Assembly (NCBI RefSeq): GCF_020687765.1
Contig: NZ_JAJEWJ010000002.1
Span: 434,001-498,000, forward strand
DNA from: Sphingobacterium sp. FBM7-1
GTDB taxonomy: Bacteria; Bacteroidota; Bacteroidia; Sphingobacteriales; Sphingobacteriaceae
Direction: 5' to 3'
Length of the DNA stretch: 64,000 nucleotides
Part shown: positions 44,395-54,849 of the stretch, in pieces
Numbering within the stretch: the first letter of the stretch is position 1
Layout: each line of letters starts with the position of its first letter
Made by a program: the position numbers and the translations under genes
Notes under the pieces: model-generated
The model's input: the letters and a program-made list of their open reading frames with translations, nothing else
What the model was told of the DNA's origin: nothing
Database searches by the model: none

Positions 44395-45309
44395 ATGAGT
44401 AAACCAACATTGTTAATTCTAGCCGCGGGAATGGCGAGTAGATATGGATCACTTAAGCAGATGGATGGGTTCGGCCCGCATGGCGAAACCATCATCGACT
44501 ATTCAATATACGATGCTATTCGTGCGGGTTTTGGAAAGGTAGTATTTGTTATTCGTGAAGAATTTCTGGATAGGATGCGGAGCGTTTTTGATGAAAAGTT
44601 GAAAGGTAAGATTGAAGTGGATTATGCTTTTCAAAGTTTTGATTTGACGAAATTTGGTGTCAATAAGGTGATTGAACGTACGAAGCCCTGGGGCACGGCA
44701 CATGCGGTGATGAGTGCCAAGGAGCACGTCAACGAACCTTTTTGCGTGATAAATGCGGATGATTTTTATGGGAAAGATGCTTTTGAAAAGATGGCAGCTT
44801 TCTTACAAAGCGAGGTGAGTGACGATAATATGGCATTAATGGGTTTTAAAGTTGGTAATACGATGTCGGATTACGGATATGTATCCCGAGGTGTGTGTGA
44901 TGTCGACGAAAGAGGGAATATGGTTTCGGTAACGGAGCGTACGAATATCTATTACGTGACGGATGGGGACGGCAACCGGAAAATCGTTTACGAAGAAGAG
45001 GGCAAGCAGCATGATTTAGATCCGGATACACGGGTTTCTATGAATTTTTGGGGATTTACACCACATATTTTTGAAGTTGCTCAAGATATGTTTGTGGAAT
45101 TCGTAGAACAGAACGGGGATAATCCAAAATCGGAGTTCTTTATCCCTTCGGTTCCTGATTATTTGGTGAAAGCCAACAAGGCAAGTTTTCGGGTTATCCC
45201 GACGTCTTCTAAATGGTTTGGGGTAACTTACAAAGAAGATAAACCGGTGGTGGAAGAATCGATTTCTAATTTGGTTAAAGAAGGGATATATCCAAATAAA
45301 TTGTTTTAG
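44395..45309 (+). CDS. Sugar-phosphate nucleotidyltransferase
   Basis: 304 residues. The N-terminal motif LLILAAGMASRYGSLKQMDG is the nucleotide-binding GxG...K loop of nucleotidyltransferases that make NDP-sugars. VINADDFYGKDAF supplies the metal-binding Asp. Further on, WGTAHAVMSAKEHV and NFWGFTPHIFEV fit the same fold. The sugar and the NTP cannot be told from sequence. Short spacing from the HerA-like gene suggests co-transcription. Confidence 0.88.
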   Translation: MSKPTLLILAAGMASRYGSLKQMDGFGPHGETIIDYSIYDAIRAGFGKVVFVIREEFLDRMRSVFDEKLKGKIEVDYAFQSFDLTKFGVNKVIERTKPWGTAHAVMSAKEHVNEPFCVINADDFYGKDAFEKMAAFLQSEVSDDNMALMGFKVGNTMSDYGYVSRGVCDVDERGNMVSVTERTNIYYVTDGDGNRKIVYEEEGKQHDLDPDTRVSMNFWGFTPHIFEVAQDMFVEFVEQNGDNPKSEFFIPSVPDYLVKANKASFRVIPTSSKWFGVTYKEDKPVVEESISNLVKEGIYPNKLF

Positions 45310-45414
45310 TATGATAGTAAATTTCGATGTACAGCATCTTTGGAAGGATTCCATCTGTGTATCGCTTAAAATATTATTTAAAACAGAAGCAAGCGTATAA
45401 TTTTAATATTTTAT

Positions 45415-45450
45415 AAAAAAGCCCCGCTGAATTTCCAACGGGGCTTTCTT
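45415..45450. terminator. Terminator between nucleotidyltransferase and dnaK
   Basis: AAAGCCCCG pairs with CGGGGCTTT, with an A-run before and T-rich bases after. It serves the two convergent genes. Confidence 0.85.
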
Positions 45451-45470
45451 TTGGTATGATAAATAGAAAT

Positions 45471-47378
45471 TTATTTCACTTCTTCAAATTCTACATCCTG
45501 CACGTCGTCACCGCCTTGTTTTTGGTCATTTGTTTGATCAGCGGCACCTTGTGCCTGTTGTGCGCCTCCTTCTTGTGAAGCGGCATACATTTCTTCTGAA
45601 GCGGCATTCCAAGCATTTTGAAGTTCAGTAGATGCGGTGTCGATCTCGGCAAAGTTTTTCGCAGCATAAGCTGTTTTCAATTTCTCTAATCCGGCTTCGA
45701 TAGCACCTTTTTTATCTGCAGATAATTTGTCGCCATATTCTTTCAATTGTTTTTCTGTTGAAAAGACTAAGGCGTCAGCTGCATTTATTTTTTCGGCTTC
45801 TTCTTTTACTTTTTTATCTGCTTCTGCGTTTGCTTCTGCTTCTTGTTTCATTTTTTGGATTTCTTCTTCAGATAATCCAGAGGAAGCTTCAATGCGTATG
45901 TTTTGCTCTTTACCAGTGGCTTTATCTTTTGCAGATACTTTGATAATACCGTTCGCGTCAATATCAAATGTTACTTCGATTTGAGGCACACCGCGAGGTG
46001 CTGGCGGAATATCCGTTAATTGGAAACGACCAATTGTACGGTTTTGAGATGCCATGGGACGCTCTCCTTGTAGAATGTGAATTTCTACGGATGGCTGGTT
46101 GTCTGATGCTGTAGAGAATACCTCTGACTTTTTGGTCGGGATAGTGGTGTTTGCTTCTATTAATTTGGTCATCACACCGCCCATCGTTTCTATACCTAAA
46201 GAAAGAGGGGTAACGTCTAACAACAATACATCTTTTACTTCTCCTGTCAATACTCCTCCTTGTATAGCGGCTCCAAGGGCTACAACTTCGTCTGGGTTTA
46301 CACCTTTTGAAGGTTCCTTGCCAAAGAAACTTTTAACTGCTTCTACAATAGCTGGAATACGAGTAGAACCCCCAACCAAAATGATTTCATCAATATCGGA
46401 AGTAGAAAATCCTGCGTTTTTCAATGCGGATTTACAAGGCTCTATAGTACGGCTAATAAGATCAGCAGCTAAAGATTCGAATTTAGCGCGTGATAGGGTG
46501 CGTACTAAGTGTTTAGGACCAGTAGCGTCAGCCGTGATATAAGGTAGGTTAATCTCTGTGGAAGTAGTGCTGGATAATTCGATTTTAGCTTTCTCTGCTG
46601 CTTCTTTTAAACGTTGTAGTGCCATCGCATCTTTTTTAAGATCGAAGCCATTGTTTTCGTTTGCAAATTCTTCTGCCAGCCAGTTAATGATCACATTATC
46701 AAAATCGTCACCTCCTAAATGGGTATCCCCATCTGTGGATTTCACTTCGAACACCCCGTCGCCTAACTCCAGTACGGATACATCATGTGTACCGCCACCA
46801 CAGTCGAACACAACAATTTTCATGTCTTTGTGGGCTTTATCTAAGCCATAGGCCAAAGCGGCGGCGGTTGGCTCATTGATAATACGTTTTACCGTAAGAC
46901 CAGCGATCTCGCCTGCTTCTTTCGTAGCCTGACGTTGTGCATCGTTAAAATATGCCGGAACGGTAATAACCGCTTCCGTCACTTCTTGACCTAAGAAATC
47001 CTCTGCTGTTTTCTTCATCTTTTGAAGTGTCATCGCAGAAATTTCCTGAGGCGTATATTTTCGGTCATCGATTTCAACACGAGGCGTGTTGTTGTCACCT
47101 TTTACAACTTTATAAGGTACTTGATCGGCTTCCTTTATAGATTCATCGTATGACAAACCCATAAAACGTTTGATTGAATAAACTGTTTTATGAGGATTAG
47201 TGATCGCCTGGCGTTTTGCCGGGTCTCCTACTTTACGTTCACCACCTTCTACAAACGCTACAATGGAAGGGGTAGTGCGCTTTCCTTCATTGTTGGCAAT
47301 AACTACCGGCTCGTTACCCTCCATCACGGCAACACATGAGTTTGTAGTACCTAAGTCGATTCCAATAATTTTTGACAT
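45471..47378 (-). CDS. dnaK: Hsp70 chaperone DnaK
   Basis: 635 residues. ATP-driven protein-folding chaperone in the cytoplasm. The ATPase domain (1 to about 385) has [51 protein letters not shown] and [16 protein letters not shown]. The substrate-binding domain follows ([14 protein letters not shown] linker region), then a helical lid and a Gln/Gly-rich tail ending VEFEEVK. The CGGGTHD motif has Cys where many have Leu. No grpE or dnaJ is adjacent. Confidence 0.98.
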   Translation of the reverse strand: MSKIIGIDLGTTNSCVAVMEGNEPVVIANNEGKRTTPSIVAFVEGGERKVGDPAKRQAITNPHKTVYSIKRFMGLSYDESIKEADQVPYKVVKGDNNTPRVEIDDRKYTPQEISAMTLQKMKKTAEDFLGQEVTEAVITVPAYFNDAQRQATKEAGEIAGLTVKRIINEPTAAALAYGLDKAHKDMKIVVFDCGGGTHDVSVLELGDGVFEVKSTDGDTHLGGDDFDNVIINWLAEEFANENNGFDLKKDAMALQRLKEAAEKAKIELSSTTSTEINLPYITADATGPKHLVRTLSRAKFESLAADLISRTIEPCKSALKNAGFSTSDIDEIILVGGSTRIPAIVEAVKSFFGKEPSKGVNPDEVVALGAAIQGGVLTGEVKDVLLLDVTPLSLGIETMGGVMTKLIEANTTIPTKKSEVFSTASDNQPSVEIHILQGERPMASQNRTIGRFQLTDIPPAPRGVPQIEVTFDIDANGIIKVSAKDKATGKEQNIRIEASSGLSEEEIQKMKQEAEANAEADKKVKEEAEKINAADALVFSTEKQLKEYGDKLSADKKGAIEAGLEKLKTAYAAKNFAEIDTASTELQNAWNAASEEMYAASQEGGAQQAQGAADQTNDQKQGGDDVQDVEFEEVK

Positions 47379-47429
47379 ATCTCGTTATTTTATATTTACG
47401 AATGAGTAATAATTTTTATGCTACGTAAG

Positions 47430-47442
47430 GTGTTAACAACAC
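47430..47442. promoter_or_regulatory. Small palindrome upstream of dnaK
   Basis: GTGTT-AAC-AACAC lies 52 bp before the dnaK start codon. It is not the CIRCE sequence. It could be a regulator site, but a 5-bp arm is weak evidence. Confidence 0.25.
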
Positions 47443-47650
47443 TTGTGCCAAGGTCAAAAACGGCACAAAAATGTATTTTATGTCGTTATTATTCTTTTTG
47501 ACGCTGTCAAACTGTCATAATATTAACATAAATAATAGTGCATAAGAAAAGAAAGTCTTTGGAAACGAGTGAAACACATCCTCTCCGCGCGACACGTTTT
47601 TTTTTACCCGAAATTAATTAGTAAATTCGTCTGGTAAGACGAACATAGAC

Positions 47651-48202
47651 ATGACCTTTCAAGAATACGTAGATTATTTTGACCAGATTTTGGCTTCCCC
47701 GGAGGATTATGACCCCTACGGGAATGAGGAGTACTTAAATTATACGAAGTTAAATTGGTCGAGAATGAACCGTTGGCTGAAACGGTTTGAGCCGCAGGAT
47801 GCGATGAAGAGCTTGATAGCGAGCATAACTGAGCCGCAACATTGGATTGTAATCACGGAGCCGTGGTGTGGTGATGCTGCGCATTCCGTGCCTCAGCTTT
47901 ATCAAATGGTGAGAAACAATCCGAATATTGACTTCGAAATACAGCTGCGTGATAGTGAGCCGTTTCTGATCGAGGATTATCTTACTGATGGAAGTAAATC
48001 TATTCCTAAACTTATTATCAGGAACGATGTCGGGCATGATAAAGTTATATGGGGGCCTCGTCCGGAACCATTACAGCGTATATATATGCAGATGAAGGAT
48101 GAAGAGCGCCCTTTCGAAGAGATTAAAGAGGCTTTGCAGAAATGGTACAATGAGGATAAAGGAGAAATACTGCAAAGAGAACTGCTTGCGCAGTTAAGTT
48201 AA
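47651..48202 (+). CDS. Thioredoxin-like family protein
   Basis: 183 residues, cytoplasmic (no signal). The segment WIVITEPWCGDAAHSVPQLY keeps the Trp-Cys-Gly of thioredoxins but has only one Cys at the site (WCGDA), so a classic disulfide exchange is unlikely. KSIPKLIIRND gives the cis-proline loop. Function unknown. The MmcQ/YjbR gene follows 12 bp later, so the two are likely co-transcribed. Confidence 0.85.
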   Translation: MTFQEYVDYFDQILASPEDYDPYGNEEYLNYTKLNWSRMNRWLKRFEPQDAMKSLIASITEPQHWIVITEPWCGDAAHSVPQLYQMVRNNPNIDFEIQLRDSEPFLIEDYLTDGSKSIPKLIIRNDVGHDKVIWGPRPEPLQRIYMQMKDEERPFEEIKEALQKWYNEDKGEILQRELLAQLS

Positions 48203-48214
48203 TCGTTTAGTAGG

Positions 48215-48571
48215 ATGAACATTGAAGACATCCGCGAGTACTGTCTTACGAAGCAGCAAGTATCAGAAGAGTTACCTTTCGGTCCGGATACGTTAGTTTT
48301 TAAAGTGTGCGGAAAGGTGTTCCTATTAGTGGGGTTGGATCAAGTAGAATCTTTAAGTTTCAACGTGAAATGTGACCCTGATGTAGCCATTGAATTAAGG
48401 CTGAACTATTCGGAAACGGTTATTCCGGGTTATCACATGAACAAAAAACATTGGAATACGGTATATTGTAATCGCCAACTTTCGGATGAACGTTTGAGGA
48501 CGTTTATCGATGACAGCTATACATTAGTTTGCAATTCGCTACCTAAAGCAGTAAAAGCAACTTTAAAATAG
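48215..48571 (+). CDS. MmcQ/YjbR family protein
   Basis: 118 residues, full length. It shows the family's LPFGPDTLVFKVCGKVFLLV start, SFNVKCDPDVAIELR and the closing GYHMNKKHWNTVYC with DDSYTLVCNSLPK. The fold is a small double-wing DNA-binding-like domain; the role is not known. Confidence 0.92.
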   Translation: MNIEDIREYCLTKQQVSEELPFGPDTLVFKVCGKVFLLVGLDQVESLSFNVKCDPDVAIELRLNYSETVIPGYHMNKKHWNTVYCNRQLSDERLRTFIDDSYTLVCNSLPKAVKATLK

Positions 48572-48576
48572 TAATC

Positions 48577-49443
48577 TTAGTAAATTAAATTCTCTAATAG
48601 ATTCCGTCGTTTTTGTTGTGGATTGGCCCCGCCTCCGAAAAACCGGTTGTTCCCTAAAGCATCGAAAAACTCGGTCATGGTGATGGGCTTACTCTTTTTA
48701 TCTCGCCATTGGTTAGGTACGTTGTCCACAACGAAGTCTACCTGGCGTGCCCAGTAATTGATATGCATTTCTGGAATTGCTAGTCCTAAAATCATTCCGG
48801 GAAGTCCGTGTACTAATGCGGGACCACCGGATATAGGAATTTGATCCGTATAAAATGCAACGATATAAAGGGAATCGGGCGTGGCTCCATTAACGCGCCG
48901 GCAATCATAGCCGGCTATGTTCCGATACTCATCGGTAAAGCGCCAGGTGATATGCTGTAATGAATCCTTTAACAGGTATTTTTCGTCTAAATCGATTTCG
49001 AGTTCACTGATACCGTGCTGGAGGTTCTGGTAATATACTTTATGTTCTCCGGGCCTGGTTGATTGACGAATATTGGTGGAGCCATTTCGACGATTACTAT
49101 TTCTATTGCCGCCCCTGTTCCCGGTAGCTCGACTAGTAGTAGTGTTGTTTGATGTTGCTTCGGCTTCTTCGGCAGGAAGCATGAGTGTTTCATCCTCGTC
49201 AAAACGCAAGGTGAACATCGTGGAGTTCTTTTCGGGGACGTCATCGATATTGCTACCAAAGCGCATCATCATCCCGCGATTTCTTCCATCCGTTTGATTG
49301 GCCATCTCCCGTATCCTTGCCCTTAAATATACTTCTTTCTCAAAACTGATGATTCCTTTGGAAGGAAAATAGGCATGTTGTGCACGGGTTTCTGCGATAC
49401 AAACACTACAGCATATGATATAAAACAAAATCAGTTTTGTCAT
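48577..49443 (-). CDS. GLPGLI family protein
   Basis: 288 residues, exported (signal peptide LILFYIICCSVCIAETRAQ). The family name motif appears as HGLPGMILGLAI. A Thr/Asn/Arg-rich low-complexity stretch covers residues about 95-130. Function unknown; such genes usually accompany outer-membrane receptors. It starts 2 bp after the stop of the receptor gene, so translation is probably coupled. Confidence 0.92.
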   Translation of the reverse strand: MTKLILFYIICCSVCIAETRAQHAYFPSKGIISFEKEVYLRARIREMANQTDGRNRGMMMRFGSNIDDVPEKNSTMFTLRFDEDETLMLPAEEAEATSNNTTTSRATGNRGGNRNSNRRNGSTNIRQSTRPGEHKVYYQNLQHGISELEIDLDEKYLLKDSLQHITWRFTDEYRNIAGYDCRRVNGATPDSLYIVAFYTDQIPISGGPALVHGLPGMILGLAIPEMHINYWARQVDFVVDNVPNQWRDKKSKPITMTEFFDALGNNRFFGGGANPQQKRRNLLENLIY

Positions 49444-49445
49444 TT

Positions 49446-52118
49446 TTAGTTTTCCTTTTTCTTGCCTAAATTCTTGTTAAAATCCCATTTCATACCTATT
49501 AAAAAGTATTGTGTAAGCATTTCTTGCTGTGTTTCGGAAAAGTTATTGTTGTTGAAAGAGCGATTGGTATTGTTGAAGCTATTGAATACATCGAAGGCTT
49601 TAACACTCAACAACAGGGATTCGTCTTTTAATAGTTTGCGGGTAAGTTCTAAATTCATGTAGAATTGCCGGATTGGGTCGGGGAAAACCTTGGATTTTCC
49701 GGTATAACTATAGAATATAACTTGTGTTAGACTAAACTTAAATGGTAGAAAGTATTTTAAATCGGCATTTGCTGAAGATCTGAATGCGGTATTGTTCAAT
49801 TCTTTCTGTATGCTGTTTACTTCGTTATTCACACCTAGACTTACATTAACGTTAAAATCGATGTTTTTGGAGTTTTGCTTGTTGGAGTTGATGCCTATCT
49901 GCGTATTGGTGTTATTGCTGCGGTTGAGATCGCCGTTGATATATCCATAATTGTTGCTGAACTGCGCGGACGTAAACGGTCCAAGCTGAACGCTGCCATT
50001 TAAGATGGGACGCGTATAATTTGCGTGAATGCGTCCGTTCCAGTTGATATGGTCTTGAATATTGACAAAAGTGGTGGTGGTTCTTCCTTCGGTGTCGATA
50101 ATAGATCGGTTGACAATCGCATTTTTAGTAAAGCCACTATTTGCGTTGATATTAAAGGATGATGCTTTCAATAAACTAAATTTATTGAAATTGAAGCTTA
50201 TATTGTTGTTGGTTTCTCTACCCAAATTCGGATTTCCTAGCTGTCGGTATAACTCGTTGGTAGGAGGTTGTATAGGTTGGAGCTGCGAAAAACTAGGTAC
50301 ATTGGTGTTATTTTGATAACCAATGTTCAGGTTTTTATTGTTTGTAATACGATAGGATATGTTTGCATTCAAATTGTTCTGCCAGAAGTTTCTGGAAAGT
50401 TCGATATCTCGGTAACTATCTGCCAGGGCTTGATGTCGGTGCGTCGTCCGGTTGGATAAGTTAATATTCAATTTTTCGCTGTGGAAATTTAGATTAACAT
50501 TCATGCCGTTTGTGTGCGCATCGTTTGTTTCATTTTTCGAATACACACTATCTAAGATTAGAACATTTGCATCATTATCATAGGCGTTAACAAGCGCATT
50601 TCGGCTTGAACTGTTGAAGTTGTAACCTAAAGTCAGATTTAGGTGTTTCGTGAGCGGCTCACTAATGTTGATAGCGGCTCCTAAATTATTGCTTTTGTTT
50701 TCGGATAAGCGGGTTTGGTCGACGATGACCGTATCTTGAATTATACCAAGGGCGTCGTACAGCTTGGTTTGTTCGTTTACTTGATTGTTGGATGTAGTAT
50801 TGTCTGTTTGGGTATTGAGATGGAGGTTTAGACTCCGGCCTTTTTTATTTAATCGTCTGCGGTAATCTAAACGCAAATTCATGTTTTCACTATCGCTTTC
50901 GCTGTTGTTCCGACTTTTAAATTCGTTTGCTTTTATGTTTTCGTTCCGTAAGGTGTTGCTGGAAGATGTGGAAGCGGAAGATTGTCGTCCTTTTCCTCCA
51001 TCTAGTCGGATATTTAAATTGCTTATGGAATCTATACGATAGCGAATTCGTGAACGGAGGGTGTGCCTTCTGTTGTCATTCTCTGAGGTGGATTCGCGCG
51101 TAGTTTCCTGTGTTTGATTATCGTTTAAAATCCGTCTATTATAATTCGCGGATTCGTTGGCCATACCATTATTACTAAAATTGTAACTGGATGTCAAGTG
51201 TAATTTTTTTTCAAAAAAATTGTTCTCGTAGTTCATGCCTACATTTTTATGTTGTGGATGTCCGATGATCTGGTTGTTCATGCGGATTCGACTGGCGTCT
51301 CCGCTATTTCCCATGTTATTCCAATTCCCGGTTACGGCGAGCCGCTCCGATCGGTTGAATTTCCCGACGAATAGGTTGGCGTCGAAAAGATGGTTGGTAC
51401 CGATATTGGCGTTTGCATTTCCGAAGATGCCGCTTCTTGCTTCTTCCTTCAAAACTACATTAACAGTTTGAAGCCGAACCCCATCGTCAATACCGGTTAG
51501 CTCTGCTTCGTCTGATTTTCTTTCATACACTTGAACCTTGTCTATCGCGTCGGCTCTTACATTCCGGATAGCAATCTTGGGGTCGTAGCCGAAAAACTCT
51601 TCTCCGTCGATTAATACTTTAGAAACACTTTTTCCTTGAGCGGTAATTTCACCCGAAGCAGATACGGTTAAGCCGGGTAGTCTACGTAGTAGATCTTCTA
51701 GTTTGGCATTTTTTTCCGTTTCGAAACTTCCAGCATCGTACTCTATCGTGTCCCCTTTAATCTTGATGGGAATTCTTTGATTGATAACTACTTCTTCCAG
51801 TAAGTTGGATTGGGAGTTGATACCGATTTTTTTGAGGTCAACGGTATTATTTTCTATATGTAAAGGTTGACTGTAGATCTCAAATTTAGGATAGGTCACC
51901 AGTAGCAGATATTCCCCTTTTTCTATTTTGCTGAAATTGAATTTTCCGTTCGGTGTTGTTCGAGTAAAATAGCGCATGATAGAGTCGGTGTCCAAAAGGA
52001 CAATGGAGGCGTTCTCCAATGCGTTTTGGTCTGCCTGGTCGACAACCATTCCCTCGATGGATTGTGCAGACAGATAGTGGCTAATCATGCACAGAAAAAT
52101 AAATATGCACCTTTTCAT
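49446..52118 (-). CDS. Outer-membrane beta-barrel receptor (TonB-dependent type) paired with GLPGLI protein
   Basis: 890 residues. Signal peptide (CIFIFLCMISHYLSAQ), a carboxypeptidase-like regulatory domain (IEGMVVDQADQNALENASIV, residues about 20-100), a plug-like segment (RLPGLTVSASGEITAQGKSV, KVLIDGEEFFGYDPKIAIRN) and a long Asn-rich barrel. Cargo unknown; the GLPGLI pairing suggests peptide/protein-linked envelope work, but that is a guess. Confidence 0.9.
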   Translation of the reverse strand: MKRCIFIFLCMISHYLSAQSIEGMVVDQADQNALENASIVLLDTDSIMRYFTRTTPNGKFNFSKIEKGEYLLLVTYPKFEIYSQPLHIENNTVDLKKIGINSQSNLLEEVVINQRIPIKIKGDTIEYDAGSFETEKNAKLEDLLRRLPGLTVSASGEITAQGKSVSKVLIDGEEFFGYDPKIAIRNVRADAIDKVQVYERKSDEAELTGIDDGVRLQTVNVVLKEEARSGIFGNANANIGTNHLFDANLFVGKFNRSERLAVTGNWNNMGNSGDASRIRMNNQIIGHPQHKNVGMNYENNFFEKKLHLTSSYNFSNNGMANESANYNRRILNDNQTQETTRESTSENDNRRHTLRSRIRYRIDSISNLNIRLDGGKGRQSSASTSSSNTLRNENIKANEFKSRNNSESDSENMNLRLDYRRRLNKKGRSLNLHLNTQTDNTTSNNQVNEQTKLYDALGIIQDTVIVDQTRLSENKSNNLGAAINISEPLTKHLNLTLGYNFNSSSRNALVNAYDNDANVLILDSVYSKNETNDAHTNGMNVNLNFHSEKLNINLSNRTTHRHQALADSYRDIELSRNFWQNNLNANISYRITNNKNLNIGYQNNTNVPSFSQLQPIQPPTNELYRQLGNPNLGRETNNNISFNFNKFSLLKASSFNINANSGFTKNAIVNRSIIDTEGRTTTTFVNIQDHINWNGRIHANYTRPILNGSVQLGPFTSAQFSNNYGYINGDLNRSNNTNTQIGINSNKQNSKNIDFNVNVSLGVNNEVNSIQKELNNTAFRSSANADLKYFLPFKFSLTQVIFYSYTGKSKVFPDPIRQFYMNLELTRKLLKDESLLLSVKAFDVFNSFNNTNRSFNNNNFSETQQEMLTQYFLIGMKWDFNKNLGKKKEN

Positions 52119-52210
52119 TAATTAAAGCTAGTAGGTCAAAGAAAACAAGAAATTGCATAATTTCCTGTTAAAATGACACTTGTAATAGCTTTGATACAAA
52201 TAGGGGCACG

Positions 52211-52242
52211 AAAAAAGCGTAGGTTTTGGCCTACGCTTTTTT
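52211..52242. terminator. Terminator downstream of pyk
   Basis: AAAAAAGCGTAGG pairs exactly with CCTACGCTTTTTT around a 6-nt loop, 23 bp after the pyk stop on the minus strand. Confidence 0.9.
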
Positions 52243-52264
52243 GTCTATATGTCGTTACTCTTAC

Positions 52265-53695
52265 TTAATCCAGTTGGGATACTCGGATGGTATTTGTTTT
52301 TCCTTTTTGATGCAGCGGTGTGGAAGCAGTATTGATGACAATCTGCCCCGGAGATACCAGGTTGAGCTCTTTGAGCAAACCGTTTACATCTTGAATAGTA
52401 CCATCGGTACTTTCGAACTTGCTGTATACGAAGACGCGTACACCCCATACCAAACTCAGTAGGTTAATCAATTTCTTGTTGCCTGTGAATACATATATGT
52501 CCGCATTTGGGCGATAGCTTGAAATTTCAAATGCTGTGTAGCCTGAAGAGGTCATGACTGCGATAGCGGAGGCATTGGTGTTTTTTGCAAGATGTATGGA
52601 GGAACCACAGATAGCGTCGGGTATTCTCGTTAGGTTGGCTTGAACTCCATCTTTAGGGCTGTAATAAGGGTATGACGTGCGCTCTACTTGGGTAATCACT
52701 TTCGCCATAGTTTCGATAACGATTTCTGGAAAATCACCCACAGAAGTTTCGCCACTTAGCATCACCGCATCGGCTCCGTCTAGAACAGAATTGGCTACGT
52801 CGTTTACTTCTGCGCGTGTAGGACGAGGTGTAGTGATCATGCTTTCTAGCATTTGCGTAGCGATAATTACCGGTTTCGAAAGATCCCGACATTTTTGTAC
52901 GATGGTCTTCTGTAAGCCGGGTACTACTTCCATAGGCATTTCGACTCCTAGATCTCCACGTGCTACCATAATTGCATCGGTTGCTTCGATAATAGCATCA
53001 ATATTATCTATAGCTTCTGGTTTCTCTATTTTTGCAATGACTAACGCGTGACTTCCTTTTTCCTTGATGATTTGCTTACATTGGTGAATGTCTTCTGCTG
53101 AACGCACGAAGGACATCGCGATCCAATCGGCTCCGTTATCCAAAGCAAAGTGGAGATTGTCCATGTCTTCTTCCGTCAGGGACGGGATGGAAACTTTTGT
53201 ATTGGGGAGGTTGACTCCTTTGCGGGAAGTTAATACGCCACCGTGCACTACTTGACATTTTACGGTGTCTTTGTGATTCGTACTGAGGACCCGCAATTGC
53301 AGTTTACCGTCGTCTAATAGGATAATTTCATTCTCTTTGACATCGTTCGGAAAGTTGTCGTAGGTAATGTATATGCGCTTTTCGTCACCGATAAGTTCTT
53401 TGGTGGTAATTTCAACTTCTGAGCCATTGATTAAGATGGCGCCACCTTCTTTCATTTTGCCGATACGAATTTTAGGACCTTGAAGGTCGGCTAAAATCCC
53501 TACGTTGAAAGGATGTTCATTATTAATTTCTTGGATAGTTTGAATCACTTTAAGGTGGTCGTCCTGGCTGCCGTGGGAGAAATTAAGACGACAAACATCC
53601 ACGCCTTTTGCAATCATGTTGGTCAATATTGTCTTATCCGACGATGCCGGACCTAGTGTGGCAACAATTTTTGTCCTTTTTTGAATCTTATTCAT
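52265..53695 (-). CDS. pyk: Pyruvate kinase
   Basis: 476 residues. Last step of glycolysis: phosphoenolpyruvate plus ADP to pyruvate plus ATP. TKIVATLGPASSDKTIL, CRLNFSHGSQDDH, ILADLQGPKIRIG and the active-site IIAKIEKPEAIDNIDAII with MVARGDLGVEMP are all present. The C-terminal allosteric domain is complete. On the minus strand TATTTTTG (53749-53756) is a fitting -7 box. Confidence 0.98.
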   Translation of the reverse strand: MNKIQKRTKIVATLGPASSDKTILTNMIAKGVDVCRLNFSHGSQDDHLKVIQTIQEINNEHPFNVGILADLQGPKIRIGKMKEGGAILINGSEVEITTKELIGDEKRIYITYDNFPNDVKENEIILLDDGKLQLRVLSTNHKDTVKCQVVHGGVLTSRKGVNLPNTKVSIPSLTEEDMDNLHFALDNGADWIAMSFVRSAEDIHQCKQIIKEKGSHALVIAKIEKPEAIDNIDAIIEATDAIMVARGDLGVEMPMEVVPGLQKTIVQKCRDLSKPVIIATQMLESMITTPRPTRAEVNDVANSVLDGADAVMLSGETSVGDFPEIVIETMAKVITQVERTSYPYYSPKDGVQANLTRIPDAICGSSIHLAKNTNASAIAVMTSSGYTAFEISSYRPNADIYVFTGNKKLINLLSLVWGVRVFVYSKFESTDGTIQDVNGLLKELNLVSPGQIVINTASTPLHQKGKTNTIRVSQLD

Positions 53696-53785
53696 TTACA
53701 GTGTTTTATTTGTATAGATATTATCTTCTTTAGCGTAATAATTATGTGCAAAAATAACAATATGTTTAATAAGTAAGGTTTAGCG

Positions 53786-53804
53786 AAGTGTAAAATTTAC
53801 ACTT
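53786..53804. other. 19-bp palindrome between IPExxxVDY and pyk genes
   Basis: AAGTGTAAA-A-TTTACACTT, with perfect 9-bp arms and a single central base. It lies 18 bp after the IPExxxVDY stop and about 30 bp upstream of the pyk -7 box. Terminator of the first or operator of the second; not decidable from sequence. Confidence 0.5.
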
Positions 53805-53821
53805 TGAGTAATTAATATATG

Positions 53822-54328
53822 CTAAAATATAAGATTTTCTTTGGATTTCAATGAGGCGGGGTCTAACTTTTTGACGAGAATGACCTCGTTGATGTTTTTT
53901 ATGTCGGACAATAATGTTCGAAGGTCATGACGGTCAATATAGTGTTTTATAATTAAAAAATAATCAAAATTTGGGAGTTCAGGCAACAGTAAAGCACCCT
54001 CTAAACTACGGTTATTTATCAAATAAAACTCGAATTCGAAATTATTGTCACAATAGCGGTATATCGTGAAATAGTGTTTGTAAGGTGTTTTTTGTTTGCT
54101 TTTTTCATATACGATGTGATAATCCATTTCATCTGGATCTTTTTCTTTTACATAGCCTTTGTGGTCAATATAGTCTTCTTTCCCGCGCAAAAATGCCAGA
54201 CCGGTATGTTTATATAAAAAATGACAGAGTCTATAATCTCGCAAGGGCGAACTGATACCGACTAACGCAAAATCAAGTTCGATATCAAAATCGAGGTCTA
54301 ATATTAAATGCTTTTTTGTAATACTCAC
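53822..54328 (-). CDS. IPExxxVDY family protein
   Basis: 168 residues. The family motif appears in degenerate form as LLPELPNFDYFLII. The start DLDFDIELDFALVGISSPLRDYRLCHFLY is typical. These proteins of unknown function sit next to pyk/acpP/fabF/rnc in many Bacteroidota. The start codon is GTG (54326-54328). Divergent from acpP. Confidence 0.85.
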   Translation of the reverse strand: MSITKKHLILDLDFDIELDFALVGISSPLRDYRLCHFLYKHTGLAFLRGKEDYIDHKGYVKEKDPDEMDYHIVYEKSKQKTPYKHYFTIYRYCDNNFEFEFYLINNRSLEGALLLPELPNFDYFLIIKHYIDRHDLRTLLSDIKNINEVILVKKLDPASLKSKENLIF

Positions 54329-54523
54329 AGTTTCGAAATTAAGAAAAAATCGTCTTTAAAGTAAGCTTTTCCTTTTTTATGGCTAAAAAGTGCATCGGTT
54401 TTAAAGTTCTTGCTATAAACAAAAAAAAGTGTTAATATTGGGGTACGCTCTGTATGGTAGCGGTTTTTGGACGGATTATTAGGTCTGAACGTTCTTCTTT
54501 CCCAGCATCAACTCAAAAAAGGG

Positions 54524-54554
54524 TTTGATATTTGGGGAAAATTATTTTTCTTTG
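54524..54554 (+). promoter_or_regulatory. Promoter of acpP-fabF-rnc
   Basis: TTTG (54524-54527), a 19-bp spacer, then TTTCTTTG (54547-54554), one base off TAnnTTTG. It lies 33 bp before the acpP ATG. Confidence 0.7.
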
Positions 54555-54587
54555 CACAGATTTATTAAACAATTAAATTATAATATC

Positions 54588-54827
54588 ATGTCAGATATCG
54601 CATCAAGAGTAAAAGCAATTATCGTTGAAAAGTTAGGTGTAGACGAAGCAGAAGTAACACCAGAGGCTTCATTCACGAATGATTTAGGTGCAGACTCACT
54701 TGATACAGTTGAGTTGATCATGGAGTTCGAAAAAGAATTTAACGTAGCTATTCCAGATGATCAAGCTGAAAACATCAGTACAGTGGGTCAAGCTATCTCT
54801 TACTTAGAAAAGAACGTTAATAACTAA
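54588..54827 (+). CDS. acpP: Acyl carrier protein
   Basis: 79 residues. Carries growing fatty acids on a 4'-phosphopantetheine arm at Ser37 ([12 protein letters not shown]). Highly acidic, typical length. The ATG at 54588 is chosen; a longer frame from 54525 runs through the promoter. First gene of acpP-fabF-rnc. Confidence 0.97.
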   Translation: MSDIASRVKAIIVEKLGVDEAEVTPEASFTNDLGADSLDTVELIMEFEKEFNVAIPDDQAENISTVGQAISYLEKNVNN

Positions 54828-54849
54828 TTTATTAGGCCAAACATATTTA

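Noticed and set aside
45727..46851. Plus-strand open frames opposite dnaK
   Set aside because: Shadow frames of a strongly conserved dnaK coding sequence.
47379..47500. CIRCE element before dnaK
   Set aside because: The CIRCE inverted repeat (TTAGCACTC type) is absent; only a 5-bp-arm palindrome is present.
47651..48202. Active thioredoxin
   Set aside because: The site has a single Cys (WCGDA), so only a thioredoxin-like fold is claimed.
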